Position numbers and translations under genes: made by a program | Notes under the pieces: generated by a model | Database searches by the model: none | What the model was told of the DNA's origin: nothing | What the model saw: the letters and a program-made list of their open reading frames with translations, nothing else | NCBI RefSeq assembly: GCF_003426775.1 | Contig: NZ_QJUG01000063.1 | Span: forward strand, 1 to 39,456 | Origin: Allorhizocola rhizosphaerae | Lineage (GTDB): Bacteria; Actinomycetota; Actinomycetes; Mycobacteriales; Micromonosporaceae | Length of the DNA stretch: 39,456 nt | Direction of reading: 5' to 3' | Shown: positions 9,677 to 17,788 of the stretch, piece after piece | Position numbering within the stretch: position 1 is the stretch's first letter | How the letters are laid out: the number at the start of each line of letters is the position of its first letter

Positions 9677-12187
9677 TTGGCGTTCTCGTTCGGTGCCCTG
9701 CTTCGCGAACACCGCAGGAACGCGGGCCTCACCCAGGAACAGCTCGCGGCGCGGGCATCCATCAGCACTCAGGCCGTCGGAGCGTTGGAGCGCGGCACTC
9801 GACGGTTCCCGCATCAGTACACGATCAATCGCCTTGCCGACGCCTTGGGTCTCGATGGTGAGCAGAGAGCCGCATTCAGCGCGGCTGCCGCACGGCCGTC
9901 GGGATCGGCGGCCGACGAGTGCTCCGTGACGGTCGGCGAACCACCGGGCGGCGCACTTCCGCGGCAGATGCCTGCGCCTGCGGTGTTGACCGGTCGCGAC
10001 GCGATGATCGTCGAGATCGTCGCGCGGCTTCGCCAGGCCGATTCTGGTGAGGCGCGCACGGCATTGTTGGTTGGCCCGGGAGGGATCGGCAAGACCGCGC
10101 TGGCATTGGCGGTCGGGCACCGGATCGCCAACGAGTTCACCGACGGGCAGCTGTTCGCCGACCTGCGTGGCGCTCAGGAACAGCCGGTTGACCCGCATGT
10201 CGTCCTCGGCCGGTTTCTGCGAGCGCTCGGCGTGCCACCTGCCGAGGTGCCAGCGGATAACGACGAGCGGCTGGCGGCGTATCGCAGCCTGCTGGCGGGC
10301 CGGCAAATGTTGCTGCTGCTCGACGACGCCGCCACCGAGGAACAGGTTCGGCCACTGCTGCCACCGGCCGAGGGCTGCGCGACCATCATCACGTCCCGAC
10401 GGCATCTGGGCGCCCTGGTGGGGACGGCCCGGTGGACGATTCCCGCGCTGGTGCCCGAGGACGCCCGGCGGCTGCTCGCCCGGATCGCCGGAGCGGCGCG
10501 GATCGCGGCCGAACCGGCCGCCGCCGCGCAGGTGGCCAACGCTTGCGGATACTCGCCGCTGGCGCTGTGCGTGGCGGCTGGACGGCTGGCTGTCCGGCCG
10601 CACTGGTCGGTCGCCGAGCTGGGCCGGCGGCTCACCGCCGAACACGGCCGGCTGGACGCCCTGTCCGTGGGCGATCTCGACGTACGGGCCAGCATCGGGC
10701 TCAGTTATCGCGCCCTGGGCCACGTGCACCGGCAGCTGATCCGCAGGCTCGCGCTGCTGTGGATGCCGGATTGGCCGGCCTGGGTCGCTGACGAACTGGC
10801 GGCCGGGCCGGCCGAGCCGCTCCTTGACGAACTCGTCAACGTCCATCTCCTTGAGCCGGTGGGCGTCGACGCCGTCGGCCAGCAGCGGTATCGCCTGCAT
10901 GACCTCGTCGCCGAGTTCGCACGGGAGCGGGCGCTGGCCGAGGAGAACGCCGACGATCTCGACCGGATGACACATGACATTCTCCGGGCCTGGCTGGCGC
11001 TGGCCAGCGTGGCTGACGACGCGTCCGGGCACGGCTACGAGTACGGCAACGACCTACTGAACTGCCCGGTCCCACCAGGCCCCTCGGCCGTGGCTCGGGC
11101 GGCTCCCGTCAGCTGGTTCGAGGTCGAACGCGTCACCCTGGTGGCGGCCGTCGGCCGGGCACGCCGACTCGGTCGCGCCGATCTGGCAGGCGCCCTCGCG
11201 TTGCGGCTCGCCGGGTTCCTCCGGGTGCATGGACACCGGGACGACCAGATCAGCACGCTGCGCGAGGCACTGGCCGCGGTCCGTTCGGGCGGGCACGATC
11301 GCCTGCGGCTACGTCTCGCGCAAACGCTGTTCACAGCGTATGTGGATCAGGATCTCGACGCCGAGATGCCCGCGCTCACCGAGGAGATGCTCGCCTGGGC
11401 TCGGGCGCTCGGCGAACCCGATCTGCTGATCCGGGCACTGCTGCAGGCCGGTCTGTACGCGAAGCGGCGCGGCCGGCTCAACGAGGCGGCCCGATACTAC
11501 GAACAATCCCTCGCCGCCTGTGGCGACGCGTCCCCACTCCTTGTGTCGACGGCGCTTTCCTCGGTCGCGGTGGCCTACGCGGAAGCCGGTCGCCCGCAGG
11601 ACGCCCTGCCGCTGTCGGAGCGGGCGGTGGCAATTCAGCGCACCGCCGGGGCTCCCGTCATCACAGCGATGCGGCTGCTCATCCATGGCGAGGTCCTGGC
11701 CGAGTTGGGGCGGCTGGCCGACGCCCAGACCGCGCTCGCTGAGGCCTTGGCGCTGCACGAGGCGGCCGGCCATGCGGCCGCGCGTGCGTATGCCGAGGTC
11801 AGACTCGCCGACCTGGCCATCCGCCGGGGTCAGTGGGAGATCGCGGGCGGCCTGATCGGCGGGGCACTGGCCACCTTCGAACGGCTCGGTGACGCGGGCA
11901 GTGCCGCGTACGCCTTGCGGTCATTGGGCGATCTCGCACTCGCTCAGGGCCGGCTCCGCGAAGCGCTTGAGCCGCTTCGCCGTGCTTTGGACATCTGGCA
12001 ACGGCTGCGGCTTCCGTTGGAGGCCGCGCGCCTGCACGCCCGTCTCGACCAGGCGCTGTCCATTTTGGACGATCCGGGTGCGGTCGAGCATCGCGCCGCA
12101 TGCGACCGCATCCTGCACGACCTAGGCCTTGACGCGAGGGCGCTGAGGCTGCACACGCAGCGGGTGGATGCCGGAGCCGCTCGCTGA
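9677..12187 (+). CDS. XRE-family regulator with NB-ARC ATPase and TPR-like repeats
   Basis: A large STAND-type transcription factor of 836 aa. Residues 1-60 form an XRE helix-turn-helix (LLREHRRNAGLTQEQLA, then STQAVGALERG). Residues about 110-330 are an NB-ARC/AAA-like ATPase with Walker A GPGGIGKTALAL, Walker B LLLLDDA, a sensor-like TIITSRRH and a GYSPLALCVAAG (GxP-type) motif. The remainder is helical with TPR-like units (e.g. ALPLSERAVAIQRTAG). The start is a TTG at 9677 with GGAGGGG 9 nt upstream; no better in-frame start precedes the HTH. Such proteins are usually ligand- and ATP-controlled regulators of secondary metabolism or development; the target is unknown. Neighbours (secreted protease to the left, gene remnants to the right) do not define its regulon. 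Confidence 0.92.
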   Translation: MAFSFGALLREHRRNAGLTQEQLAARASISTQAVGALERGTRRFPHQYTINRLADALGLDGEQRAAFSAAAARPSGSAADECSVTVGEPPGGALPRQMPAPAVLTGRDAMIVEIVARLRQADSGEARTALLVGPGGIGKTALALAVGHRIANEFTDGQLFADLRGAQEQPVDPHVVLGRFLRALGVPPAEVPADNDERLAAYRSLLAGRQMLLLLDDAATEEQVRPLLPPAEGCATIITSRRHLGALVGTARWTIPALVPEDARRLLARIAGAARIAAEPAAAAQVANACGYSPLALCVAAGRLAVRPHWSVAELGRRLTAEHGRLDALSVGDLDVRASIGLSYRALGHVHRQLIRRLALLWMPDWPAWVADELAAGPAEPLLDELVNVHLLEPVGVDAVGQQRYRLHDLVAEFARERALAEENADDLDRMTHDILRAWLALASVADDASGHGYEYGNDLLNCPVPPGPSAVARAAPVSWFEVERVTLVAAVGRARRLGRADLAGALALRLAGFLRVHGHRDDQISTLREALAAVRSGGHDRLRLRLAQTLFTAYVDQDLDAEMPALTEEMLAWARALGEPDLLIRALLQAGLYAKRRGRLNEAARYYEQSLAACGDASPLLVSTALSSVAVAYAEAGRPQDALPLSERAVAIQRTAGAPVITAMRLLIHGEVLAELGRLADAQTALAEALALHEAAGHAAARAYAEVRLADLAIRRGQWEIAGGLIGGALATFERLGDAGSAAYALRSLGDLALAQGRLREALEPLRRALDIWQRLRLPLEAARLHARLDQALSILDDPGAVEHRAACDRILHDLGLDARALRLHTQRVDAGAAR

Positions 12188-12284
12188 GAGCCGCACGATC
12201 GCCGTCTGGTCATCTCGGAATGTGCGGGTCGATTGTCAAGATTGCCGCTGTTCCGGCTGATGCCATGCCAGCCAGACCGCGGCT

Positions 12285-12529
12285 ATGACCATCCCCCGCA
12301 GACCGTGGACATCCGCCGCCGTCATCATCGGCGTGCTCGGCACACCGCCCGGATCAACCTGAAGCGGCGCTTCGCCGACGCGATCGTCTTCCAGTAGATC
12401 GGCGTGCCCAAGCTGCTCGCAGCCGACCGCAACCTGGACACCGCTCCCCACTACGGCGGGGCCGGCTACAACGTGTGCAACGACGCCCACACCAGCTACC
12501 GCAGCTATTGCTCGACCGCCGTCATGTAG
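12285..12529 (+). pseudogene. Probable remnant of a small exported protein gene
   Basis: In the 317-nt gap before the next intact gene, the plus strand shows a 25-codon ORF from ATG 12285 with a signal-peptide-like start (MTIPRRPWTSAAVIIGVLG). It stops at 12360. A second frame then carries protein-like sequence interrupted by TAG at 12395 and continuing (e.g. GGAGYNVCNDAHTSYRSYC) to TAG at 12527. Two frames and an internal stop suggest decay. The tail overlaps the convergent 12505-12792 gene. The family is not recognised, and this could be chance in GC-rich DNA. Confidence 0.25.
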
Positions 12530-12792
12530 AGGTGCACGGGCGAGAACTGAGGCTGCGGCGGCGGGCCTGAGGCCCCGGCGGCCTTCAGCGCCGGCGCGAG
12601 GCGTTCCTTGACGAACCGGATCGCGTCTTCCTGCGACTCCCACACCTCGATGACACGCCATCCGCCGTTCGGGCTGGGCCCGGCGACGTGCAGGATGCCG
12701 CCCGCGGGCTTGTCCAGGCCGAGGCTTTCCCGCGCCTTGTCGTAGATCTCTTGGGACCCGTTCGGGTTGTCGATCAGCATCATGATGGTCAT
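12505..12792 (-). CDS. Small ABM-like (dimeric alpha/beta-barrel) protein
   Basis: A 95-aa protein starting at ATG 12792, with AAGGAGGG 5 nt upstream. It reads as a ferredoxin-like fold of the antibiotic-biosynthesis-monooxygenase / dimeric alpha-beta barrel type: a first strand (MTIMMLIDNP), a helix (SQEIYDKARESLG), then GGILHVAGPSPNGGWRVIEVWES followed by a helix (QEDAIRFVKERLAPAL) and a C-terminal strand (FSPVHLYMTAVEQ). Related proteins act as small oxygenases, quinol-processing enzymes or stress proteins; some have no known activity. The longer in-frame reading upstream is a different frame of a degraded hydrolase gene and should not be included. The fold call is moderately secure; the activity is unknown. 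Confidence 0.8.
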   Translation of the reverse strand: MTIMMLIDNPNGSQEIYDKARESLGLDKPAGGILHVAGPSPNGGWRVIEVWESQEDAIRFVKERLAPALKAAGASGPPPQPQFSPVHLYMTAVEQ

Positions 12793-12951
12793 GGCTTCCC
12801 TCCTTGGTGGCCGCGAACACACCGGAACCGTGCAGCATGACCACCGGCGGTCCGTCCCCGCCTTCCAGCATGGCAGTCGGCACACCGGCCAGTCTCAGCT
12901 TTCGCTGTGTCACGGCAATTCGGCCGGCAATCGGCCACCCAGCTCGTTCAT
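12793..12951 (-). pseudogene. Frameshifted, truncated N-terminus of an alpha/beta hydrolase
   Basis: From ATG 12951 the minus strand reads MNELGGRLPA. After a one-base frame slip near 12922-12926 it continues in another frame as GRIAVTQRKLRLAG, then LEGGDGPPVVMLHGSGVFAAT. The GPPVVMLHG segment is the typical first strand and oxyanion-hole HG motif of alpha/beta hydrolases. Similarity stops at about 12810, where the Shine-Dalgarno and start of the ABM-like gene begin; the catalytic Ser, Asp and His parts are absent. It lies between the intact hydrolase (13035-14813) and the ABM-like gene on the same strand. The rest of the 12793-13034 gap shows nothing further. Confidence 0.6.
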
Positions 12952-13034
12952 CGCCGCGTCCGGTAGGTCGTTGAAAGCCCGACGTTACGAAAGGGGCAAG
13001 GGCATGCGGCATCGCTCGGATCCAGCACGACGCC

Positions 13035-14813
13035 TCAGTGGGGAAGATGGAACGGCCGGGGATATGGCGTGGGCTGGTAAGCGGCGTAGCCGTGGGTGGC
13101 CGCGGGTTCAAACTCCGCCGCGAGCCGGTTCAGCGTGGCGGGTCCGGTGTCGGGCCACCGTCCGGTGCTGATCCTGTGTTCGAGCGTGCGAACGGCCGCG
13201 AGCATCTCCCCGGTGGTGAACGTGCAATGTCCGGCCCGGTGCACGAACGCCTGGCGCAGCAGCCGCGAGCGGCCGGCATCGCTGACCGCCTCGGCATACG
13301 CCTGCTCGGCCTGGGCCGGGACGCCTGGGTCGCCGGTGGTGTGGATGCTCATCATCGGCTTGGTGAGCCGGCCGGTGAAGGCGATGTTTCGGCTCATGTA
13401 GCCGACTGCCGCGGGATCGGCGCCGATGCGCGATTGCGCGGCCAGCGTGGCCAGGTCATCGCGCGGCGACAGCCCCGACCGCGCATACAACGCCTCGACC
13501 TGCTGCCGACCGGCGGAGCGAGCCAGCATGCGGGTGTAGTCGACGCCGGTGTTCCAGGACATGTTGCCGCCGGCGTGCTCCTCGGCATCCTGCCGCCAGG
13601 AGAGTCCCGTTCTGATGAATTGACGCAGTACCTCGAACTGGTTGCGCGCAGCGGTGTCGTAGTCGTCCGGTTCCGGCTCCGGCTGAGCCGGGTTGGTCCA
13701 CGCCGGGATGTTGCGCAACGCCGCAACGAGCGCGATGCGTGCGCGGCCCTGCGGGGTTGCCTGCGCCGCGTCGAGGGCGGCGGTCAGTTCGGCGACCGAG
13801 GCCAGTGCCGTGGCCTGGTCGGGCAGGCGCACCAGCGGTGCGGTCGAGCCCGGCGCCAGCAGGGCACGGATGGCGAACAGCGCGTCGAGGGCGTTGTTCC
13901 AGTTGGCTACCGCGCCTTGCTGGATTCCGCACATGGTCACGGCGCCGCCGATCCGGTGGCTGTACCGCTCGGCGAGCCCGGTCGTGACCATGCCGCCCAT
14001 GGACGTGCCCCAAGCGATCGTGCGCCGGGCCGGGCCGAACCGAGCCCGGAATTCGTCCAATGTGGATAGCTGTGCGGGCAGGGCTCCCGCCACGGCCCAG
14101 CCGGTCTCCGGGTACGACGATCCGATCTGGGCGTAACCGGCTTCCAGCAACGCGCTGCGGACGGCGTCGCTTGGCGCGTTGCGGGCCGGGTTGGACACGC
14201 CATCGGGCACGTAACCGTGGCTGTAGAGCAGCACGGTACCGTTCCAATTCGCCGGCACATCAATCACATACGCCGAGCCGTCCGGCAGCACGCCCTCGAC
14301 ATGAGACGCGGTGGCGGTGGACTTCGCAAGCGCCGCATTCGGATTGACGGTGGGGCCGAGCAGGGCGATCAACACGAGTGCGCTGACAATCGTCTTCACG
14401 GGCGATCCATTTCGTTTGTTGGCAACGGCCAGCCAGACGGCCACGCCCACGCAGGTGGTGGCTGCCAGAAGCAGGAGCACCAGGGCCGGGTTGACCCATG
14501 CCGGGACCAGGTCGTAGGCGGCGTTGCACTTGTTGTGCAAGGGGAACAGGCGCGACGGCTCTCGCCAGTGTGCCGAGCGGTAGGCCTCGTCGTAGGTGGT
14601 GCCCGCCGCGTGGCAGGACTCTTCCGGGTCCAAAGAGGACCCTGAGAAGGCTCCGATGAACCACGTGACGGCGGCCGCGACGACGCAGAGCCCGGCTGTC
14701 GCGACGAACCAGCCCGGGGTCGTCCACCGGCTGGACAACAGCGGCCTGGCCCACAGCCACAGCACGAGCATGCCTGGTACGGCGACCAGCAAAGCGCACC
14801 CGATCACGGCCAC
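13035..14813 (-). CDS. Membrane-anchored alpha/beta hydrolase with N-terminal transmembrane module
   Basis: A 592-aa protein. Residues 1-140 hold three hydrophobic segments (about 1-18, 32-52, 108-130), with Cys residues between the second and third. Next comes a stretch that looks like a signal peptide in its own right (about 138-162, ending NAALA). The rest is an alpha/beta hydrolase: oxyanion strand TVLLYSHGYVP, nucleophile elbow GTSMGG, acid Asp in TTGDPGVP and His in HRAGHCTFT. The start is GTG 14813, immediately after the TAG of the metallo-hydrolase gene (TAGGTG), implying translational coupling. An alternative GTG at 14399 would give a free secreted hydrolase of about 454 aa, with only a weak GGA upstream. 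The catalytic domain should face outside. Substrate (peptide, ester or lactone) unknown. Confidence 0.85.
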   Translation of the reverse strand: MAVIGCALLVAVPGMLVLWLWARPLLSSRWTTPGWFVATAGLCVVAAAVTWFIGAFSGSSLDPEESCHAAGTTYDEAYRSAHWREPSRLFPLHNKCNAAYDLVPAWVNPALVLLLLAATTCVGVAVWLAVANKRNGSPVKTIVSALVLIALLGPTVNPNAALAKSTATASHVEGVLPDGSAYVIDVPANWNGTVLLYSHGYVPDGVSNPARNAPSDAVRSALLEAGYAQIGSSYPETGWAVAGALPAQLSTLDEFRARFGPARRTIAWGTSMGGMVTTGLAERYSHRIGGAVTMCGIQQGAVANWNNALDALFAIRALLAPGSTAPLVRLPDQATALASVAELTAALDAAQATPQGRARIALVAALRNIPAWTNPAQPEPEPDDYDTAARNQFEVLRQFIRTGLSWRQDAEEHAGGNMSWNTGVDYTRMLARSAGRQQVEALYARSGLSPRDDLATLAAQSRIGADPAAVGYMSRNIAFTGRLTKPMMSIHTTGDPGVPAQAEQAYAEAVSDAGRSRLLRQAFVHRAGHCTFTTGEMLAAVRTLEHRISTGRWPDTGPATLNRLAAEFEPAATHGYAAYQPTPYPRPFHLPH

Positions 14814-15770
14814 CTAGCCGAACGTGTACGGGGTCAAGTATTCGGGCAGCACGATGTCCGTGCGCGGCGCGACTTTGCGCACGGCCGCAACAAACGCGTC
14901 GAGCCGCTTCTGGTCGCCGGGCAGGATGCTCGGCGGGTTGGTCAGCGGCGCCTCGAAGTCGTCCCAGTGCACCGGCACCACGGTGCCCGGCCGGTCCAGC
15001 GCGTCGAGCAGGCGCGGCACATAGGCGTGCGTGGCATCGGTGGCCGGCACAGCGATCATCGCGACGTCGGGCGCGAGTCCGGCAAGGTTGCGTGCCACGA
15101 AGTCGCTCGCGCCCATGAAGAACACCGACGGCCCGCCGCGCGGGGTCACCTGGTAGGCGAGGGTGTCGCCCTCCGGCAGGTCTCCGATCTTCGCCGGTCT
15201 GGCCGGGACCGTCATCCGCACGCCCGGGATCGCGACCGAATAAGCGGCGTTGCGGCTGTGCAGCGACGCGATCACCTCGACGGTGTAATCGCCGAAGTCG
15301 AGCACCTCGCCGCCCTTGACCGAGCTCAGCTGGCTGGAGGGCAGCCCGTAGGCCAGCCCGAGGTGGTACGCGGTGAGCGTGCCGAACACGCGGGCGCCGG
15401 ACCGCTGCGCGATATGCGGCACGTCGTTGAAGTGATCCCAGTGCGTGTGCGTGACCAGGATCGTCTGCGGGGTGCCGGGGTGGTCGGCGATGCGCTCGGT
15501 GTCGACGACCAGCGGGGTGTCCAGGTCGGCGGGCCGCCCGGTCCGCAAGCGGCTCAGGTATGGGTCGATCAGCACGGTCTTCTCGCCGATGTCGATGCGC
15601 CAGCCGGAGGTACCGAGCCAGCGCAACGTCGGGACCGGGCCGGCCGGCGCGGGCCGGCTAGGGGTAGCGGCCGCGGAGGCCGGGATTGTCGCGCCGGTGG
15701 CGACGCTCGCCAGCGCCGCGCCGGCGGTGGTGCGCAGGAAGCGCCGGCGACCGAGTGGGGGTGTGGCCAT
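14814..15770 (-). CDS. Tat-exported metallo-beta-lactamase-fold hydrolase
   Basis: A 318-aa protein starting at ATG 15770 behind GGAGGAG. Residues 8-13 (RRRFLRTT) plus a hydrophobic stretch ending in an Ala-rich site form a twin-arginine signal peptide. The mature part begins LRWLGTSGWRI and carries HTHWDH at 108-113, ASLHSRNAAYS, a MGASD motif and PVHWDD near the end, i.e. the metal ligands of the MBL fold in the UlaG/L-ascorbate-lactonase-like branch rather than true class B beta-lactamases. It likely hydrolyses an ester, lactone, phosphoester or amide outside the membrane. It is first in a two-gene unit with the membrane-anchored hydrolase and is transcribed divergently from a LysR-type regulator 106 bp away, its likely controller. 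Confidence 0.88.
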   Translation of the reverse strand: MATPPLGRRRFLRTTAGAALASVATGATIPASAAATPSRPAPAGPVPTLRWLGTSGWRIDIGEKTVLIDPYLSRLRTGRPADLDTPLVVDTERIADHPGTPQTILVTHTHWDHFNDVPHIAQRSGARVFGTLTAYHLGLAYGLPSSQLSSVKGGEVLDFGDYTVEVIASLHSRNAAYSVAIPGVRMTVPARPAKIGDLPEGDTLAYQVTPRGGPSVFFMGASDFVARNLAGLAPDVAMIAVPATDATHAYVPRLLDALDRPGTVVPVHWDDFEAPLTNPPSILPGDQKRLDAFVAAVRKVAPRTDIVLPEYLTPYTFG

Positions 15771-15822
15771 GAGACTCCTCCGTCGTGAAGATCAAGTCCG
15801 AGCCAACCAGCTGAACCCGCAC

Positions 15823-15835
15823 TATGTCCAAGACA
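15823..15835. promoter_or_regulatory. Candidate LysR binding site (T-N11-A with TGTC/GACA dyad)
   Basis: In the 106-bp divergent region, TGTC-CAA-GACA at 15825-15835 is a perfect inverted repeat and lies within a T-N11-A box (T15823 to A15835), the known general form of LysR-type sites. The position between the two divergent starts fits autoregulation plus control of the metallo-hydrolase. Inferred from pattern only. Confidence 0.45.
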
Positions 15836-15876
15836 GATGTCGTCGCAGTCCATAGCGTTTTGATATAGCTGGGTGG

Positions 15877-16833
15877 GTGGACCTGCTCGCGCACCTTGAG
15901 GCATACGTCGCCGTGGCGGAGGAGCACAGCTTCTCCAGGGCCGCCGATGTGCTCTACGTCGCGCAACCGGTGCTCAGCCGGCGGATCAAGACGCTGGAGC
16001 AACACCTGGGCGGCGAGCTGTTCGACCGCTCGGGGCGCCAGGTCACCAACACCGACCTCGGCGCGCTGCTGCTGCCCCACGCCAAAGACGTGCTGAGCCG
16101 GGTCGACCACCTGCGCCAGGTGGCCAGGACGGCCGTGACCGCGGCGCCGCACACCGTGGGTGTGCCGCCGGACTCCGAGCCGGCGGCGCTGGCGCGTGTG
16201 ATCCGGGCCGCGACCGAGCACGGCGTGCCGATCCGGGTGCGCGAGCTGGCGGCCGACGACCGGGAGAGCGGCCTGGCGGACGGCTCACTGGCGTTCGCGC
16301 TGCTGCGGGTGCCACCGGAGACGGCGAGCCATCGCATTCCGCTCGGCCTCGGGTCCGCCGTGCCCCTGACCGGCCCGTCGGGCCGACGCCCGGTACACCT
16401 GGACAGTCTGCGACCACCGCGCGGCGGACGCGGCCCGGTGCCGCCGGTCCTCGTCACTGCGGAGGACCAGACCGGGTTCGCGGCGGACCGACTGATCAAG
16501 GCGGCGGCTCGCGCGGGCCTGTCCGACGGGCGCATCCAGCGCGCCGCGTCGACCGCGACCGCGGTTGCCGAGACGCTCGCCGGCCATGCCGTGCTGCTCT
16601 GCGCCGAAGCGTTCGCCCGCCGGCACGGCCTGGCATGGACGCCGCTGGCCGACGCGACGCTCCATCGTGGATACGAGCTCGCCGCCGGCCGGGCCGGTGA
16701 CCGCGCGGCCCAGGCTCTCGACTGGATGGGAGTGTTGCTCGCCGATGCGATCGGCACCGCCGAGCGGGCCGCCGCAGCGGACGGCGGCGGCACCGGTCCA
16801 GATCCGCGCTCAGGCTTGGCAGCACGCGGATGA
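15877..16833 (+). CDS. LysR-family transcriptional regulator
   Basis: A 318-aa protein with an N-terminal winged helix-turn-helix of LysR type: LLAHLEAYVAVAEEHSFSRAA, then LYVAQPVLSRRIKTLEQHLG and GELFDRSGRQVTNTDLGALL, which is close to the family consensus. The rest is the effector-binding domain, Ala/Arg-rich and less typical, with AVLLCAEAFARRHGL near the end. The GTG start at 15877 matches the family N-terminus; the Shine-Dalgarno is poor. The stop overlaps the start of the next gene by 4 nt (ATGA), so it is co-transcribed with the beta-lactamase-fold gene, and it is divergent from the metallo-hydrolase. It likely senses a small compound handled by these enzymes; the ligand is unknown. 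Confidence 0.9.
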   Translation: MDLLAHLEAYVAVAEEHSFSRAADVLYVAQPVLSRRIKTLEQHLGGELFDRSGRQVTNTDLGALLLPHAKDVLSRVDHLRQVARTAVTAAPHTVGVPPDSEPAALARVIRAATEHGVPIRVRELAADDRESGLADGSLAFALLRVPPETASHRIPLGLGSAVPLTGPSGRRPVHLDSLRPPRGGRGPVPPVLVTAEDQTGFAADRLIKAAARAGLSDGRIQRAASTATAVAETLAGHAVLLCAEAFARRHGLAWTPLADATLHRGYELAAGRAGDRAAQALDWMGVLLADAIGTAERAAAADGGGTGPDPRSGLAARG

Positions 16834-17756
16834 GCGCACGCCATCCGGCGGTCGTCGCCAGCACAGCGGATCTCCTCGCGGTCGCCGAGTCCATCGCCGA
16901 GCGGTGGCACGAGGTCGGTGCCACCGGCCACCTGCTGGCCCGCAACATCGACACCGGCGACGAGCTCGGGTTCGATGTGGACACTGCGGTGCCGCTGGCG
17001 TCGGTGGCCAAGGTTCCGCTGGCACTGGTGGTGCTGGACCGGATCGCCACCGGCGCGTTCGATCCCGCGCTGCCGGTCACCATCGACCCGGCAGCCAAGA
17101 GCGTCGGCCCAACCGGCGTGGCCGCGTTCCGTTACCCGGCGACCCTCGCCGTGGCCGATCTCGTCCACCAGAGCCTGACCGTCAGCGACAACGCCAGCGC
17201 CGACGCGTTGTTCGACTTGGTCGGCGTGGACGCGGTCGACGAGCGGCTGCGGGCGTGGGGCTGCGCGGGGATCCGGATCCGGCACCGCATGCACCGCATG
17301 TACGAATGCGCCGCGGGTGTGGCCGGCGACGACTTCGGCCTGGCACTGGAGCTGGCGATCCGGGACGACGCCGGGGGACAGCACGCGATTGAGACCCTCG
17401 ATCCCGCCCACGCCAACGTCGGCAGCGCGGCCGCCCTCGTCGACCTGTTGCAGCGGGTCTGGCTGGACCGGATCTCCGAACCGGCCGCCACCGCCGAACT
17501 GCGCCGGCTCATGGCATTGCAGGTCTTCACCCAACGCCTGTCCAGCGACCTGCGCGCCGATACGGTACGGGTCAGTGGCAAGACCGGCACGTTCCTGCAC
17601 CTGCGACACGAAATCGGCGTGGTGGCAAGCGAATCCGGCGACCGGATCGCGGTCGCCGCCCTCACCCGCTCGCACCGCCGGGCGAGCATCGCCCACGACA
17701 TCGATCTGGCCATCGGCGCGGCCGCCCGCTCCGCCTTCGAAAGCCTCCGCCGCTGA
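16830..17756 (+). CDS. Class A beta-lactamase-fold serine hydrolase, no signal peptide
   Basis: A 308-aa protein of the beta-lactamase2 / class A fold. The three active-site motifs are present: S58-V-A-K61 (SxxK), S119-D-N121 (SDN) and K251-T-G253 in GKTGTF. Where class A enzymes carry the deacylating Glu in an ExxLN omega-loop motif about 34 residues after SDN, this protein has IRHRMHRMYECAAG; there is no ExxLN, though the E of MYE is near. There is also no signal peptide, so it appears cytoplasmic. True antibiotic beta-lactamase activity is therefore doubtful; an amidase or esterase role is possible. The start ATG overlaps the LysR stop by 4 nt. Fold call is firm, activity open. Confidence 0.88.
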   Translation: MSARHPAVVASTADLLAVAESIAERWHEVGATGHLLARNIDTGDELGFDVDTAVPLASVAKVPLALVVLDRIATGAFDPALPVTIDPAAKSVGPTGVAAFRYPATLAVADLVHQSLTVSDNASADALFDLVGVDAVDERLRAWGCAGIRIRHRMHRMYECAAGVAGDDFGLALELAIRDDAGGQHAIETLDPAHANVGSAAALVDLLQRVWLDRISEPAATAELRRLMALQVFTQRLSSDLRADTVRVSGKTGTFLHLRHEIGVVASESGDRIAVAALTRSHRRASIAHDIDLAIGAAARSAFESLRR

Positions 17757-17788
17757 CGGCGCGACAGCGGCGGGGTGAGCCTGGCACA

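Noticed and set aside
12236-13111. 291-aa minus-strand ORF spanning the ABM-like gene
   Set aside because: Only its short central part (the hydrolase stump) is protein-like; the remainder is out of frame with the RBS-supported ABM-like gene.
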